The notes beneath the pieces are model-generated. The model was not told the DNA's origin. It did not search any database and saw only the letters and a program-made list of their open reading frames with translations. This document shows, in pieces, positions 10,901-18,509 of a DNA stretch of 22,607 bases; position 1 is the stretch's first letter; every line of letters starts with the position of its first letter. The DNA lies in contig JANQBS010000449.1 of assembly GCA_033085395.1 (NCBI GenBank), positions 1 through 22,607 on the forward strand, written 5' to 3'. Both the position numbers and the translations under genes were made by a program. Origin of the DNA: Xanthoparmelia taractica. Taxonomy: Eukaryota > Ascomycota > Lecanoromycetes > Lecanorales > Parmeliaceae.

Positions 10901-11703
10901 TCTATCAGCACCCCAGACCCAACCGCAAAATAGTAGCTTTGGTGCCCCTCCGTTGCAACCACAGTTGACAGGCTTTCAACCGCAAAGCCAATTCGGAAAC
11001 CAGATCGCTCCGCCTGGTCAAAGTCTTAATGATCTCAACCAGCAAAGGCTACAGCAACAGCAATTCAACCAGCAGCAGCAATTTGGACAACAGCAATTAC
11101 AGCCACAACCGACAGGCGTGGGGCAGCAGAACCCAGGTTTCAATCAATTTAGTAACGGTATAATCCCCCAGCAGACTGCATTTGGACAACAATATCAGAT
11201 GGTACCCCGGCTACCGGAAGTACAAGGGATGCAGAACCCGTATATCAACGGCCAGCAGACTGGAAGTCCATTTGCCGATCCTCGAGGACAGCAGCAAACC
11301 GGAGGCTTTCAGCCGTTGCAGCCCCAGAACACGGCATACCAGGCCCAATTCCAGCCTTCTCTCCAACCTCAGCAGACTGGTATCAATTCTATATTACCCC
11401 CAGCACTGCAGCCTCAGCAGACAGGTGTCAATGGATTCTCCAGGCCTAACATCAGCCAAGCACCACCACCACCAATGCCTCCGATGCCATCCATGCCCTC
11501 ACAGCCCCCCGCCGCTCCACTGCTGCCGCAAAAGACAGGTCCGGCGCCTCCAGTCAGATTCGGAACACCAGCAGCCAACAAACTAATACCTCAGCGGACA
11601 GGGCGGGCGAACCTTGCCTCAGCCAGTGAGTAGTCCACATTTCCGTCTTGATATATCGGGACTAATCAATGATCCAGCACCTTCTAATCCCTTTGGTTTC
11701 TGA
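7987..11703 (+). CDS. sla1: SLA1, endocytic actin-patch adaptor
   Basis: Four exons join in frame: 7987-8184, 8296-10120, 10177-11625 and 11678-11703, giving 1165 residues. Introns of 111, 56 and 52 nt have donors GTCAGT, GTATGT and GTGAGT. Domains: SH3-1 (3-63, YDYAPQGDSELALQEGE, DDWWKAKK), SH3-2 (72-124, ALYDYSRQTDEE), a conserved central region (about 258-365, NINEMVSAMGKNKKMPTTLG), SH3-3 (378-435), SHD1 (about 502-560, RTWTDRSGTFKVEAQF; in yeast binds NPFxD cargo signals), SHD2/SAM-like (608-673, YDWFDFFLKAGV), a variant clathrin box LLDLSLL (797-803), then a Gln/Pro tail with eight (L/I)xxQxTG repeats and a final NPFGF. In yeast, Sla1 links cargo, clathrin, Pan1/End3 and Las17 at cortical actin patches, and Ark1/Prk1 kinases phosphorylate the repeats. 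The ATG at 7987 is the first in frame and matches the family's N-terminus. Confidence 0.97.
8185..8295 (+). other. SLA1 intron 1 (phase 0)
   Basis: Donor GTCAGT at 8185, a GCTGAC branch-like site at about 8277 and acceptor CGTAG ending 8295. Removing it joins NYVTE to AQPTHHAKALYDY, the linker between the first two SH3 domains. Confidence 0.93.
10121..10176 (+). other. SLA1 intron 2 (phase 1)
   Basis: Donor GTATGT at 10121, branch-like GCTGAC just before acceptor ATAG ending 10176. Splicing joins KFGRA to GQGGQASEGEAGGLFSG, restoring the conserved LFSGPGGALRNNTRKGRP segment. Read-through would stop at TAG in 10135-10137. Confidence 0.93.
11626..11677 (+). other. SLA1 intron 3 (phase 1)
   Basis: Donor GTGAGT at 11626, branch GACTAAT around 11660, acceptor CCAG ending 11677. 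It leaves a last exon of only 26 nt that encodes the ending TPSNPFGF. Without it the protein would end at a TAG directly after ASASE and lose its NPF motif. Confidence 0.92.
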
Positions 11704-12040
11704 GAAGGTCGGCATCATTTGTTGCTTGCGGAGGACGAGGAAAGTCTGCAGGGTTGGACTAATGAGTGAGAGTTGTGCCGGGCATTTGTAGATATTAATA
11801 ATACGTCGTCGTGTACCTAGACATTGGCATCCTGAGGACGGTAACTTCTATATCAGTTCCATTCACCGCCTACAGTTGTCACTTGAATTGAGGCAGGCAT
11901 GCAGCTGGAGAGAATGACAGTCGAAGCTGATAAGTGTCTTGATAATCGGTTTCGGATACTGTTCCTACAGATATAACAATGTTAAGGTACTCTATGGTCG
12001 TGACTTCGGGTGCAGCATCCGACGCTGGGCGAACCCTACC

Positions 12041-12052
12041 TTACCTAGGTAA
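12041..12052. repeat. Perfect palindrome TTACCTAGGTAA
   Basis: The 12-mer equals its own reverse complement and is flanked by TACC and AGGTA, so the palindrome continues with one offset base (TACC/TTACCTAGGTAA/AGGTA). A shorter relative, CCTAGGTACC, occurs near 18675. From memory, similar CCTAGG-centred palindromes are scattered in other filamentous ascomycete intergenic regions; I cannot check that here. Confidence 0.6.
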
Positions 12053-12198
12053 AGGTAGTTCTAGCCGAAAACACCTGCCGCCGTTCACGCCACCAATTAG
12101 TTCTGCTTCAACATGCTTAGTAGCTTGTTGGTAATCCACGACAAACACTTGGATTGCTCTTGACTAATCAATTTCTTTCAATTGCTGTCTATCACACC

Positions 12199-12227
12199 CA
12201 GTTGACATTCTTCATATATGTCAACTG
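12199..12227. promoter_or_regulatory. Inverted repeat, possible operator of the pirin gene
   Basis: CAGTTGACAT at 12199-12208 and ATGTCAACTG at 12218-12227 are exact reverse complements separated by 9 nt. It lies about 160 nt before the first ATG of the pirin gene, next to a reverse CCAAT box. A dimeric transcription factor site is one reading; a chance hairpin is another. Confidence 0.4.
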
Positions 12228-12236
12228 CTTGTCATG

Positions 12237-12241
12237 ATTGG
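12237..12241 (-). promoter_or_regulatory. Reverse CCAAT box (ATTGG)
   Basis: ATTGG lies about 145 nt upstream of the pirin ATG, a normal distance for HAP-complex CCAAT sites in fungi. It is five bases only, so it is suggestive rather than proven. Confidence 0.3.
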
Positions 12242-12354
12242 CTAATATGTTCTATACAGGTTAAATTGATACCTCTCTTACACATCTCTATTGTCTGTTG
12301 TCCGTTGTCCGCCTCTAAGACTCGAGAAAGAGAAGCTTCTAGATCTCTTCCTTG

Positions 12355-12363
12355 CATATAAAG
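12355..12363 (+). promoter_or_regulatory. TATA-like element before pirin
   Basis: CATATAAAG ends only 22 nt before the ATG at 12386. If it works as a TATA box, transcription would start near or after that ATG, which would favour translation from the internal ATG at 12620 for at least some transcripts. Confidence 0.4.
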
Positions 12364-12385
12364 TCTCACGTCTTCCCCCAAGCTC

Positions 12386-13528
12386 ATGAAGTTGCTCATC
12401 TCATATTTCATCATCAGCGCCATAGCAATCCTATTCTACAGCAGCTTCTTTCGGTCTCAATTGACTAGATTCCTACATCAGACCCCACTCGCGTCCTTCC
12501 TCTCTACACCTCAAAACACATCGAACGGACCCTCAATAAGAGTGACCTCTAATTCCACTGCTTTCTTCGGGCTGCCTCTCGTCCCACCTACATTCTTCGC
12601 TCCCGACAAACCTACAAACATGAGTCTACCACGGGCTATACGCCAAGCTTTCCTGGCAATTGAGCAGTCGGAAGGAGCTGGAGCTCGCGTTCGACGTTCA
12701 ATTGGTACCCCCAAGCTGCGGAACTTCTCTCCATTCCTCATGCTCGATCACTTCTCCGTCGCACCAGGCGCTGGTTTCCCAGATCATCCTCATCGTGGGC
12801 AAGAAACTATCACATATCTGCTCAAGGGAGCAGTGGATCATGAGGACTTTGCTGGAAACAAGGGAACCATTGAAGCGGGAGACCTCCAGTTCATGACAGC
12901 AGGACGTGGGATAATGCACGCCGAGATGCCAAGACAGAATCCCGACGGAAGCGCCAACGTTGGAATGCAGCTTTGGGTCGACCTACCGGAGAAATTGAAG
13001 GCGTGCGAGCCTCGATACCGCGATCTCAGAGCAGCTGAAATCCCAACGATCAAGGTTGATGATGGGAAAGTAACAATCAAGATCATCTCAGGCCAGTCCC
13101 ACGGCACAGACAGTGTCCAAGAACTCGCCTACACGCCCGTTTGGATCTTAGATATCACAATCGCTCCTGGTGGGAAAGTCACTCAGCCCCTTCCTGTCGG
13201 CTGGAACGCCTTTGCCTACACCCTCGCCGGCTCCACCGCCTTTGGCGTTGGCAATGATCAAACGACTGTTGGCCAGTACCATAATGTCGTTTTCGAACAA
13301 AAAGGGGATAGTGTGTCCGCAGAGGTTGCGAAGGATGCGAAAGAAAATGGGCAATTCATACTTGTTGCAGGACTGCCCTTGGATCAGAAAGTTGTGCAAT
13401 ATGGGCCGTTTGTACTGAATACACAGGAGGAGGTTTATCAGGCCATGCTTGATTACCAGAGCCACCAGAATGGCTTTGAGAGGGCCAAGGGTTGGCAGAG
13501 TGAAATTGGGAAAAGCATGGTTCATTAA
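12386..13528 (+). CDS. Pirin family protein with N-terminal membrane extension
   Basis: A 380-residue intronless frame. From about residue 80 it is a full bicupin pirin: the N-terminal cupin carries DHPHRGQETITY with His134 and His136, then GIMHAEMP with His178 and Glu180, the four-residue metal site that holds Fe in human pirin (His56, His58, His101, Glu103) with nearly the same spacing. The second cupin (about 230-330) includes VGWNAFAYTLAGS. Pirins are iron-binding redox-sensitive proteins; some have quercetin 2,3-dioxygenase activity or act as transcription cofactors. Unusually, residues 3-22 (LLISYFIISAIAILFYSSFF) form a hydrophobic segment followed by a 55-residue Ser/Thr/Pro linker with NxS/T sites. 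This suggests a signal anchor or organelle targeting. An internal ATG at 12620 (Met79, MSLPRAIRQ) would give a 302-residue pirin of ordinary cytosolic form. Confidence 0.93.
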   Translation: MKLLISYFIISAIAILFYSSFFRSQLTRFLHQTPLASFLSTPQNTSNGPSIRVTSNSTAFFGLPLVPPTFFAPDKPTNMSLPRAIRQAFLAIEQSEGAGARVRRSIGTPKLRNFSPFLMLDHFSVAPGAGFPDHPHRGQETITYLLKGAVDHEDFAGNKGTIEAGDLQFMTAGRGIMHAEMPRQNPDGSANVGMQLWVDLPEKLKACEPRYRDLRAAEIPTIKVDDGKVTIKIISGQSHGTDSVQELAYTPVWILDITIAPGGKVTQPLPVGWNAFAYTLAGSTAFGVGNDQTTVGQYHNVVFEQKGDSVSAEVAKDAKENGQFILVAGLPLDQKVVQYGPFVLNTQEEVYQAMLDYQSHQNGFERAKGWQSEIGKSMVH

Positions 13529-13774
13529 GCAGCTCGAGGAGATGCGGAGTTGGCGTTGATAGAGTAGGACAGAGTGGGTTGGGGCTAAATTCCAATGCAG
13601 CCTTTGAATTCTATGTAGACCTTCAATAGCAAAACTTTCACCAACTGAACACATTTGTCTCCAAATGACAATCTTCGATGCGCTCATAAAGAGTTACGGA
13701 CCCTGCCATTATTACATGGCTTTAGTGATACCCTCCAGCATGTCTCTTTACTTGCCGGGTCCCTTCCATCCATC

Positions 13775-14533
13775 TCAATGAACAAGCACAACCGGTTTCC
13801 CCTTCTCCCACCCATCCAACGATTCCTTAATATTCCTCCAATACCTCAACCTGACCGCCTCCTCCTTCGCCCTCTCCAAATCATCCCTCCCAAACGCCTC
13901 CTCCAGCACCCCCACACTCTCCGCAATCCTCGCCTCATTCCCCCTCTTCATCCCCTCCAGCTCCCCCTCCTGCTCCGCGGCCTCAATCGCCTCCCGCGCC
14001 TCCAGCACCTCCATCAGCAACTCCGCATCCTCCACCTTCGCGCTCTCGTCCCCCGCCACGTCGATACCGCGCAGCGAGAGGAGATGCTGCGCTCGTAGTA
14101 AAGGGTCTTGAAGCGTTTTGTAGGCTTCGTTCAGGAGGGCTGAGGCGCCTTCTGCGCGGGCTTTGTCGGAGCCGCGGTACAGGTCCGGGTGCGTGCGAGA
14201 TTGGAGTTGAAGGAATTCGGAGCGGAGGGTGCGGGGGTTTATTGTGAAGGGGCCTGTGGGTGGGGGGCCGGATGGGAGGGTTTGGGGGAAGAGGGTGTAG
14301 TGGGAGATGGGTTTGGTGGGTGTGGGTTGGGAAGGGGGGGTTTGGGAGGTTGAGGCGTGGCGGGCGGAGGGAGTGGTGCGGTGGCGAGGGGATGGGTGGA
14401 GTTGTGGGGTTGTTGTGGATGGGTGTAGGCGGTGGGTGTGGGTGTGGGGGTGGGGGGAAGAGGTTATGGATATGTAGCGGTGGAAGTTGAGGAAGAAGCG
14501 TTTGGTTGTGAGGGTTGGTGACGGTTTTGACAT
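13775..14533 (-). CDS. jac1: JAC1/HscB, mitochondrial Fe-S J-protein
   Basis: A 252-residue co-chaperone that, by family knowledge, delivers the Isu scaffold to the Ssq1-type Hsp70 in mitochondrial iron-sulfur cluster assembly. The J-domain lies at about 77-145 with the diagnostic HPD at 115-117 (RTHPDLYRG) followed by LLNEAYKTLQDPLLRAQHLL, which is characteristic of HscB. The C-terminal three-helix scaffold-binding domain follows (about 150-245, LMEVLEAREAIEAAEQE, LRYWRNIKESL). The N-terminus (1-75) is rich in Ser, Thr, Pro, His and Arg with few acids, consistent with a mitochondrial presequence, and contains an HPHTHTH run. The start at 14533 is the first ATG in the frame; upstream in-frame sequence lacks ATG. 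It is convergent with pirin (246-bp gap) and divergent from yos9 (164-bp gap). Confidence 0.92.
   Translation of the reverse strand: MSKPSPTLTTKRFFLNFHRYISITSSPHPHTHTHRLHPSTTTPQLHPSPRHRTTPSARHASTSQTPPSQPTPTKPISHYTLFPQTLPSGPPPTGPFTINPRTLRSEFLQLQSRTHPDLYRGSDKARAEGASALLNEAYKTLQDPLLRAQHLLSLRGIDVAGDESAKVEDAELLMEVLEAREAIEAAEQEGELEGMKRGNEARIAESVGVLEEAFGRDDLERAKEEAVRLRYWRNIKESLDGWEKGKPVVLVH
14434..14457 (+). other. G-quadruplex-capable tract in jac1 template strand
   Basis: Four G runs (GGG, GGG, GGGGG, GGGGGG) are separated by loops TGT, TGT and T, a canonical quadruplex pattern. They lie on the plus strand within the presequence codons of jac1, which is read from the minus strand, so the tract is in its template strand. 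The whole 14230-14530 interval is G-rich on this strand. Confidence 0.6.
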
Positions 14534-14697
14534 GTTTGCTGTGTAATTGGATTTGAATCTGTAGTTGATATACGTAGAGCGGAGGGTGAAATGCCTTGAG
14601 GAAGATCGGCCTCGGCTCAGCCCTATCAAATGGAATTTCAAACAATACAAGCCACCTTCAGCTTACCACCATCTTACCGATCCATTACCATGGCAAG
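14534..14697. promoter_or_regulatory. Bidirectional promoter, jac1 / yos9
   Basis: Only 164 bp separate the two divergent ATGs, so both core promoters and leaders must overlap here. No clear TATA box is seen. The yos9 side ends with a three-codon upstream ORF (14690-14701). Confidence 0.6.
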
Positions 14698-14701
14698 ATG
14701 A
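14690..14701 (+). promoter_or_regulatory. Minimal upstream ORF overlapping the yos9 start
   Basis: ATG GCA AGA TGA encodes Met-Ala-Arg-stop. Its ATG context ACCATGG is the ideal eukaryotic start context, and its stop shares bases with the yos9 ATG at 14698 (ATGA overlap). Ribosomes using it would end directly on the main start codon, which could favour or limit reinitiation. Confidence 0.6.
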
Positions 14702-16272
14702 AGCGCCGATTGATATGGCTGGTCGCTGCCAGTCTAGCGTATGGCAGTCCTCATGTCTTCAGCGTCACTGACGACTTGCTTGCATATCCTCAAGTGAGCC
14801 CTCCAAAAAGCTCGGAGTCGTTGCATCTCGCTGACATGCCGCAGTACGAAGTCATCTTTTCCGACACCTTCATCTCAGACAAAGAAGCAGAATCGCGGAT
14901 AGCAGAGGTAGCTTCTCGAGCTTCCTCTACAGCCCAAATCACTTCCACCGTCTCAGAAGATGCCACCCCCGAACCCGCCGCCGAGCTCTCTCATAAACTG
15001 TCCGATCCCAATACCCCAGAGCCTGACTCGCCTCGACCGTCCGATACATACGAGCGAATGATACTTCACAACAAACCCTACCTCTGCTCCATACCAGCTG
15101 TTCCACCTCCCTCGACCAACTCCACCACCCAAGCACGTGCCGCCTCCGAAGAGACGGCCGAGCTTGCGCGCGCCACCGACCGTGGCTACGATCTCTTACG
15201 ATCCATGTCTGGCAGCTGTCTCTACTTCATCAGCGGATGGTGGAGCTATTCATTCTGCTACAACGCGCATGTGAAGCAATTCCACCAATTACCGCCCGGA
15301 AAAGGGGCACCGATATTTCCCCCAGTCGAGGACCCTGCCACTCCAAGTTATGTGCTGGGCAAGTTCGGAGAGGTCAGGAATAGATTTGAAAACGTGGACG
15401 GGGTTGGCGGTGGGAGGGATGCCGGACTCCCCCCGCAGGAAGGAGAGGAGGGAATGACGACAGAGATCCAAGCCAAGGGAACGAGCTCCTCGAGATACCT
15501 GAGTCAGAAACTATCGGGAGGCACGACCTGCGACCTTACGGGATCCCCGCGGCGAGTGGAGATTCAATTCCACTGCCATCCACAGAGCGTAGACCGCATC
15601 GGCTGGATCAAAGAAGTGTCTACGTGCAGTTATCTAATGGTCATTTACACGCCGCGGCTGTGCAACGACGTAGCATTCCTGCCGCCAAGGGAGGAAAAAG
15701 CAGAGGGCATCGTCTGCCGCGAAGTCGTCACGGAAGACCAAGTCTCCGAATGGGAGCAGCGAAAGAGGGGGGAAACCGAGCGGAAACTCGTCGGCGAGAC
15801 CGCAGCAACGGCCAACAACAACGGAGGCGGCAGGCCCGTCGTCGGCGGCATCGAAGTCGGCGGCATGAAGCTCGTCGGCCGCGACGGCAAGCGCCTTGAA
15901 CCGCCGCAGAATATCCAGCCCGGCAGCAGTCACGGTGGACACGGCATGCATGGCACCAGTCACCACGACAGAGCGAACGTCATTGAACTCATCAGCCGCG
16001 AGCCGAGCGAGAAGGGAGGCAAGGTTAAAAGACTGAGCGATAAGGATCTGCGGAAGTTGGGACTCGATCCCAAGGTCGTGGATGAGGCGAGGGGGGAGTT
16101 GGAGGATGTGGCGCAGGGGAAGGGCTGGCGGTTGGAGGTCTTTGAGATTGATGGGAGGAAGGAGTTGAGGGGGGTTGTGGATAGTGATGATGATGGGGAG
16201 GATGGGGAGGGCTATGAGGAGGGGGAGGACGGTGAGTATGGTAGTCAGGAGGAGTATAGGGATGAGCTGTAG
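14698..16272 (+). CDS. yos9: YOS9/OS-9, ER-associated degradation lectin
   Basis: A 524-residue intronless protein. By family knowledge it reads trimmed N-glycans on misfolded ER proteins and delivers them to the Hrd1 ubiquitin ligase through Hrd3. Residues 1-17 (MKRRLIWLVAASLAYGS) form a signal peptide. The MRH lectin domain spans about 130-340: PYLCSIP at C130, then SCLYFISGWWSYSFCYN with the W181-W182 pair typical of OS-9 proteins, KQFHQ, RRVEIQFHCHP, KEVSTCSYLMVIYTPRLC, and cysteines at 130, 174, 187, 278, 293, 310, 322 and 340 for disulfides. The C-terminal half is hydrophilic with a Gly/His patch and an acidic tail that ends RDEL, an HDEL/KDEL-type ER retrieval signal. The ATG at 14698 is the first in frame and starts the signal peptide exactly. 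A three-codon uORF overlaps it. Confidence 0.94.
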   Translation: MKRRLIWLVAASLAYGSPHVFSVTDDLLAYPQVSPPKSSESLHLADMPQYEVIFSDTFISDKEAESRIAEVASRASSTAQITSTVSEDATPEPAAELSHKLSDPNTPEPDSPRPSDTYERMILHNKPYLCSIPAVPPPSTNSTTQARAASEETAELARATDRGYDLLRSMSGSCLYFISGWWSYSFCYNAHVKQFHQLPPGKGAPIFPPVEDPATPSYVLGKFGEVRNRFENVDGVGGGRDAGLPPQEGEEGMTTEIQAKGTSSSRYLSQKLSGGTTCDLTGSPRRVEIQFHCHPQSVDRIGWIKEVSTCSYLMVIYTPRLCNDVAFLPPREEKAEGIVCREVVTEDQVSEWEQRKRGETERKLVGETAATANNNGGGRPVVGGIEVGGMKLVGRDGKRLEPPQNIQPGSSHGGHGMHGTSHHDRANVIELISREPSEKGGKVKRLSDKDLRKLGLDPKVVDEARGELEDVAQGKGWRLEVFEIDGRKELRGVVDSDDDGEDGEGYEEGEDGEYGSQEEYRDEL

Positions 16273-17165
16273 AGATGTGTAGTTCATATCTGGCGCTCTG
16301 GGAGGGCTTGGTACGTTGGTTGGGACGGAGGATCTTTGTCTATTACCCTAATTGGACGAGATGTATTATTGCTCACCGTATACATGCAACTACGGCATCA
16401 TGGCTGCCGGCCCAAGCCCTCTTTGTAAACCGAGCAGATCAACAAAACGAGGAGACCTAACAGGAGGCTCTCATTAACATTTTTGCTACGGTAGACACAC
16501 CCTTGATACACACTGCAAAGCAGATTCCTCGTTCAGCCATGCACAAAAGGCAAAACATCAACCTCCCTAGCCCTTGCCTTACATCTCTCCCCCACCATTC
16601 AGATCATCCATGACATGACGATTAAGACCCTCACTTCCCAACAACAACGGCAACGGCAGGAACTAGAATAAATTTCCAGCTTTGCTGTTGATGTTGCTGT
16701 TGATGTTGATGGGGGTATTTTCTGCCCTCTCGTCCCCTTTTTCTTTTTTGCTGAGAGGGAAGGAAAGGGGGGGGAAAAGAGAAGAGGGTGTTTGGTGGAT
16801 GGATTCGTTGGGCCTTTTTTTCTTTCTTGTTTGCTTTCTTGCTTTCTTGGTTGGTAGGTTGGTTGGTTGCTTGTTTGGTTGGTTGGTTGGTTGCGTTTCT
16901 TGCTTTCTTGCTTTGTTTCTTCAACTTAGTTGCTAGATTATAAAGTCGAGCACCAGAGAACACGGGCTAAGTACGCGTCTGTTCCTTAATCTCGAGTAGA
17001 AGCAATGTAAGTGAGTACTGGAGTGGGTATCTAAATCTTCTGCTTCTACCAACTGCGCCGGTAGGATACATCGGGTCCCCAGATAAGACGGCTTAAATAG
17101 CCATTGTACGCCAGGACAGCCGATTCGTGGCAAATGTAATCGCTCGTCTATGGCAAGACGTACTT
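16273..17165. other. Intergenic region between convergent yos9 and nsa2
   Basis: About 890 bp between the two stop codons. It is low in complexity, with GTT/GAT triplets, T-runs and GGTT repeats (16680-16920). A 110-codon frame on the minus strand here is only the translation of these repeats (Gln/Asn/Lys/Pro runs). No gene was recognised. Confidence 0.6.
16680..16920 (+). repeat. Low-complexity G/T-rich tract with GGTT repeats
   Basis: TGTTGATGTTGCTGTTGATG triplet runs are followed by a polypurine stretch (16745-16790), a run of T, then TTGCTTTC repeats and two blocks of (GGTT)n around 16850-16894. Transcribed strand asymmetry is strong; there is no coding content. Confidence 0.75.
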
Positions 17166-18509
17166 TCATACGAGCAGAACTGCGTTGACGCAGCCGTCCA
17201 TTTCGCAGTTGTTCTTGGGATGGATGAATGTTAGTGCGGATACATTTGTGGTGTTGGAAGAGACGCTGGACAGGGGGAAGGGAGGGGGGAAAGCGTACGG
17301 TTATTTGGGCATAGCGGCCCCATATTACTTTGCCGCCTGCTGTTACCATTCCTAGTTCGCTGATGGGGAAAGGGTTAAATCGGATTTGTTCTCTATGGGA
17401 TGAGGGATCGGGATGGGGAGATGGCGTACCTGACGTTGCATTCGATTATCGTGCCTTTGCTGAGGACGCCTAGTTGGGTGTACATGGGATTTTGCGGGTT
17501 CTGTGGGTTGAGTTAGGGATTGAGGAGGCCTTTTTTCGGAGGGAAGGATAGCGTAGTTACCTTTTTGACTGATATAATTGGGAGCTGAACGGTTACTGTT
17601 CAGGTCGTTTGAGTCAGCAACTGTTTTCTACTCGATGTAGCTTGACAGTTTATGGCTTTCTCGGGTGGAAAGGCGGCATAGAGGACACTCTGTGCCTTGT
17701 GTGTGTTACAACTCACCTTTGAGTTCAGGATGTGTGACATGAGCCTTTTTATATCGTAAACCCATCGGCCGTATAAATCTCTCATATTTGACAGGTCGCC
17801 GGGTGAAGTCAGGTCCAACTGTGAGCCCCAGTCAGTAACTCTCTTCCACTGACTTGTAAGCATGGACACTGACCAAATGTCGGCTTGGTTATCATTCGTT
17901 TCCTGTGTGCTCGAAGTCAGCAGCTTTCTCGTGAGATGGAAACCAAATCCCAGTCGGGTGATTTGCAGAAAGTCCAAGGACACTGCTGGTAAAGATCTGT
18001 GTCGTTACTCACCATCCCTTCTTGGCAGTCTTCTTCCCCGTCTTCACTACCTTAAACATCTCCTCTTCCGAAATCCCCTTCACCTTCGGCAGCGGCACAC
18101 TGAACTTCGCCGCCGCCTCTTTCCGCTTATTTTTAATCGCACTCGATAATGCCTTTGCATTGGTAGGCTGACTTCTATCGAGCAGGTATTGAGGCAAAGG
18201 CGTCGAGGATGGCTCTTGGGGTCCCGCGGATTTGACATTGCTCTCCTCCTTTTGCCGGATCTGCTTCTTCATCTGTATCTTTTCATGGTGTCTCTTCTTT
18301 TGGTAGAGCTTCGCTCGTAGCCCGGTGAAATTCTGCGAGTCTTTGGCGACTTTGTGGGCTTCGCGCGCTGTGCGCTTGCGGACTCGTTCGTCATGGTCGA
18401 GTCTGCGAGGAATGGTCAGAAGGGATGCAGAAAGGGGCTGAGGGATCCACAAAACGAACCTTTTTCCATGGAGCTTTGTATGGCGCTCAATGTACTCGTT
18501 TTGTGGCAT
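17166..18509 (-). CDS. nsa2: NSA2, 60S ribosome biogenesis factor (eight exons)
   Basis: Exons on the minus strand: 18509-18460, 18402-18013, 17902-17874 (29 nt), 17818-17717, 17595-17561 (35 nt), 17500-17430, 17359-17299 and 17213-17166. Together 786 nt, 261 residues plus stop, which from memory is the length of yeast Nsa2. Each junction restores the family sequence: MPQNEYIERHTKLHGKR, then LDHDERVRKRTAREAHK, YLLDRSQPTNAKALSSAIK, FSVPLPKVKGISEEEMFK, KRMITKPTFVGPDFTRR, YERFIRPMGLRYKKAHVTHP, VTVQLPIISVKKNPQNPMYT, VTAGGKVIWGRYAQIT and a final DGCVNAVLLV. By family knowledge Nsa2 is an essential, unstable nucleolar factor needed for 27S pre-rRNA (ITS2) processing in pre-60S particles; the C-terminal part resembles ribosomal protein eS8. 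Introns of 57, 110, 55, 121, 60, 70 and 85 nt begin with GT and end with AG; the last acceptor is CCCAAG. Confidence 0.95.

Larger units (their letters stand above)
11704..12385. other. Intergenic region, SLA1 3' flank / pirin promoter
   Basis: About 680 bp with no gene visible. It holds a 12-bp perfect palindrome (12041-12052), a 10-bp-arm inverted repeat (12199-12227), a reverse CCAAT box (12237-12241) and a TATA-like element (12355-12363), each listed separately. Confidence 0.6.

Noticed and set aside
15634..16287. 217-codon minus-strand frame opposite yos9
   Set aside because: Antisense shadow of the yos9 C-terminal half, where GC-biased codons leave the opposite strand open.
16631..16963. 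110-codon minus-strand frame rich in Gln, Asn, Lys and Pro
   Set aside because: It is the direct translation of the GGTT, GTT and T-rich simple repeats; there is no domain and composition follows the repeats.
17025..17075. tRNA-like box (minus strand GGCGCAGTTGGTAGAAGC)
   Set aside because: It resembles a D-arm/A box, but I could not fold an acceptor stem, anticodon arm or T-arm around it.
16933..17349. 138-codon minus-strand frame beginning VTAGGKVIWG
   Set aside because: Only the first part is real (nsa2 exon 7); after the GTACGC donor it is intron read-through.
17600..17983. 127-codon minus-strand frame
   Set aside because: Most of it runs across nsa2 introns 2, 3 and 4 and over exons 3 and 4 in wrong frames; the spliced nsa2 model explains the region.
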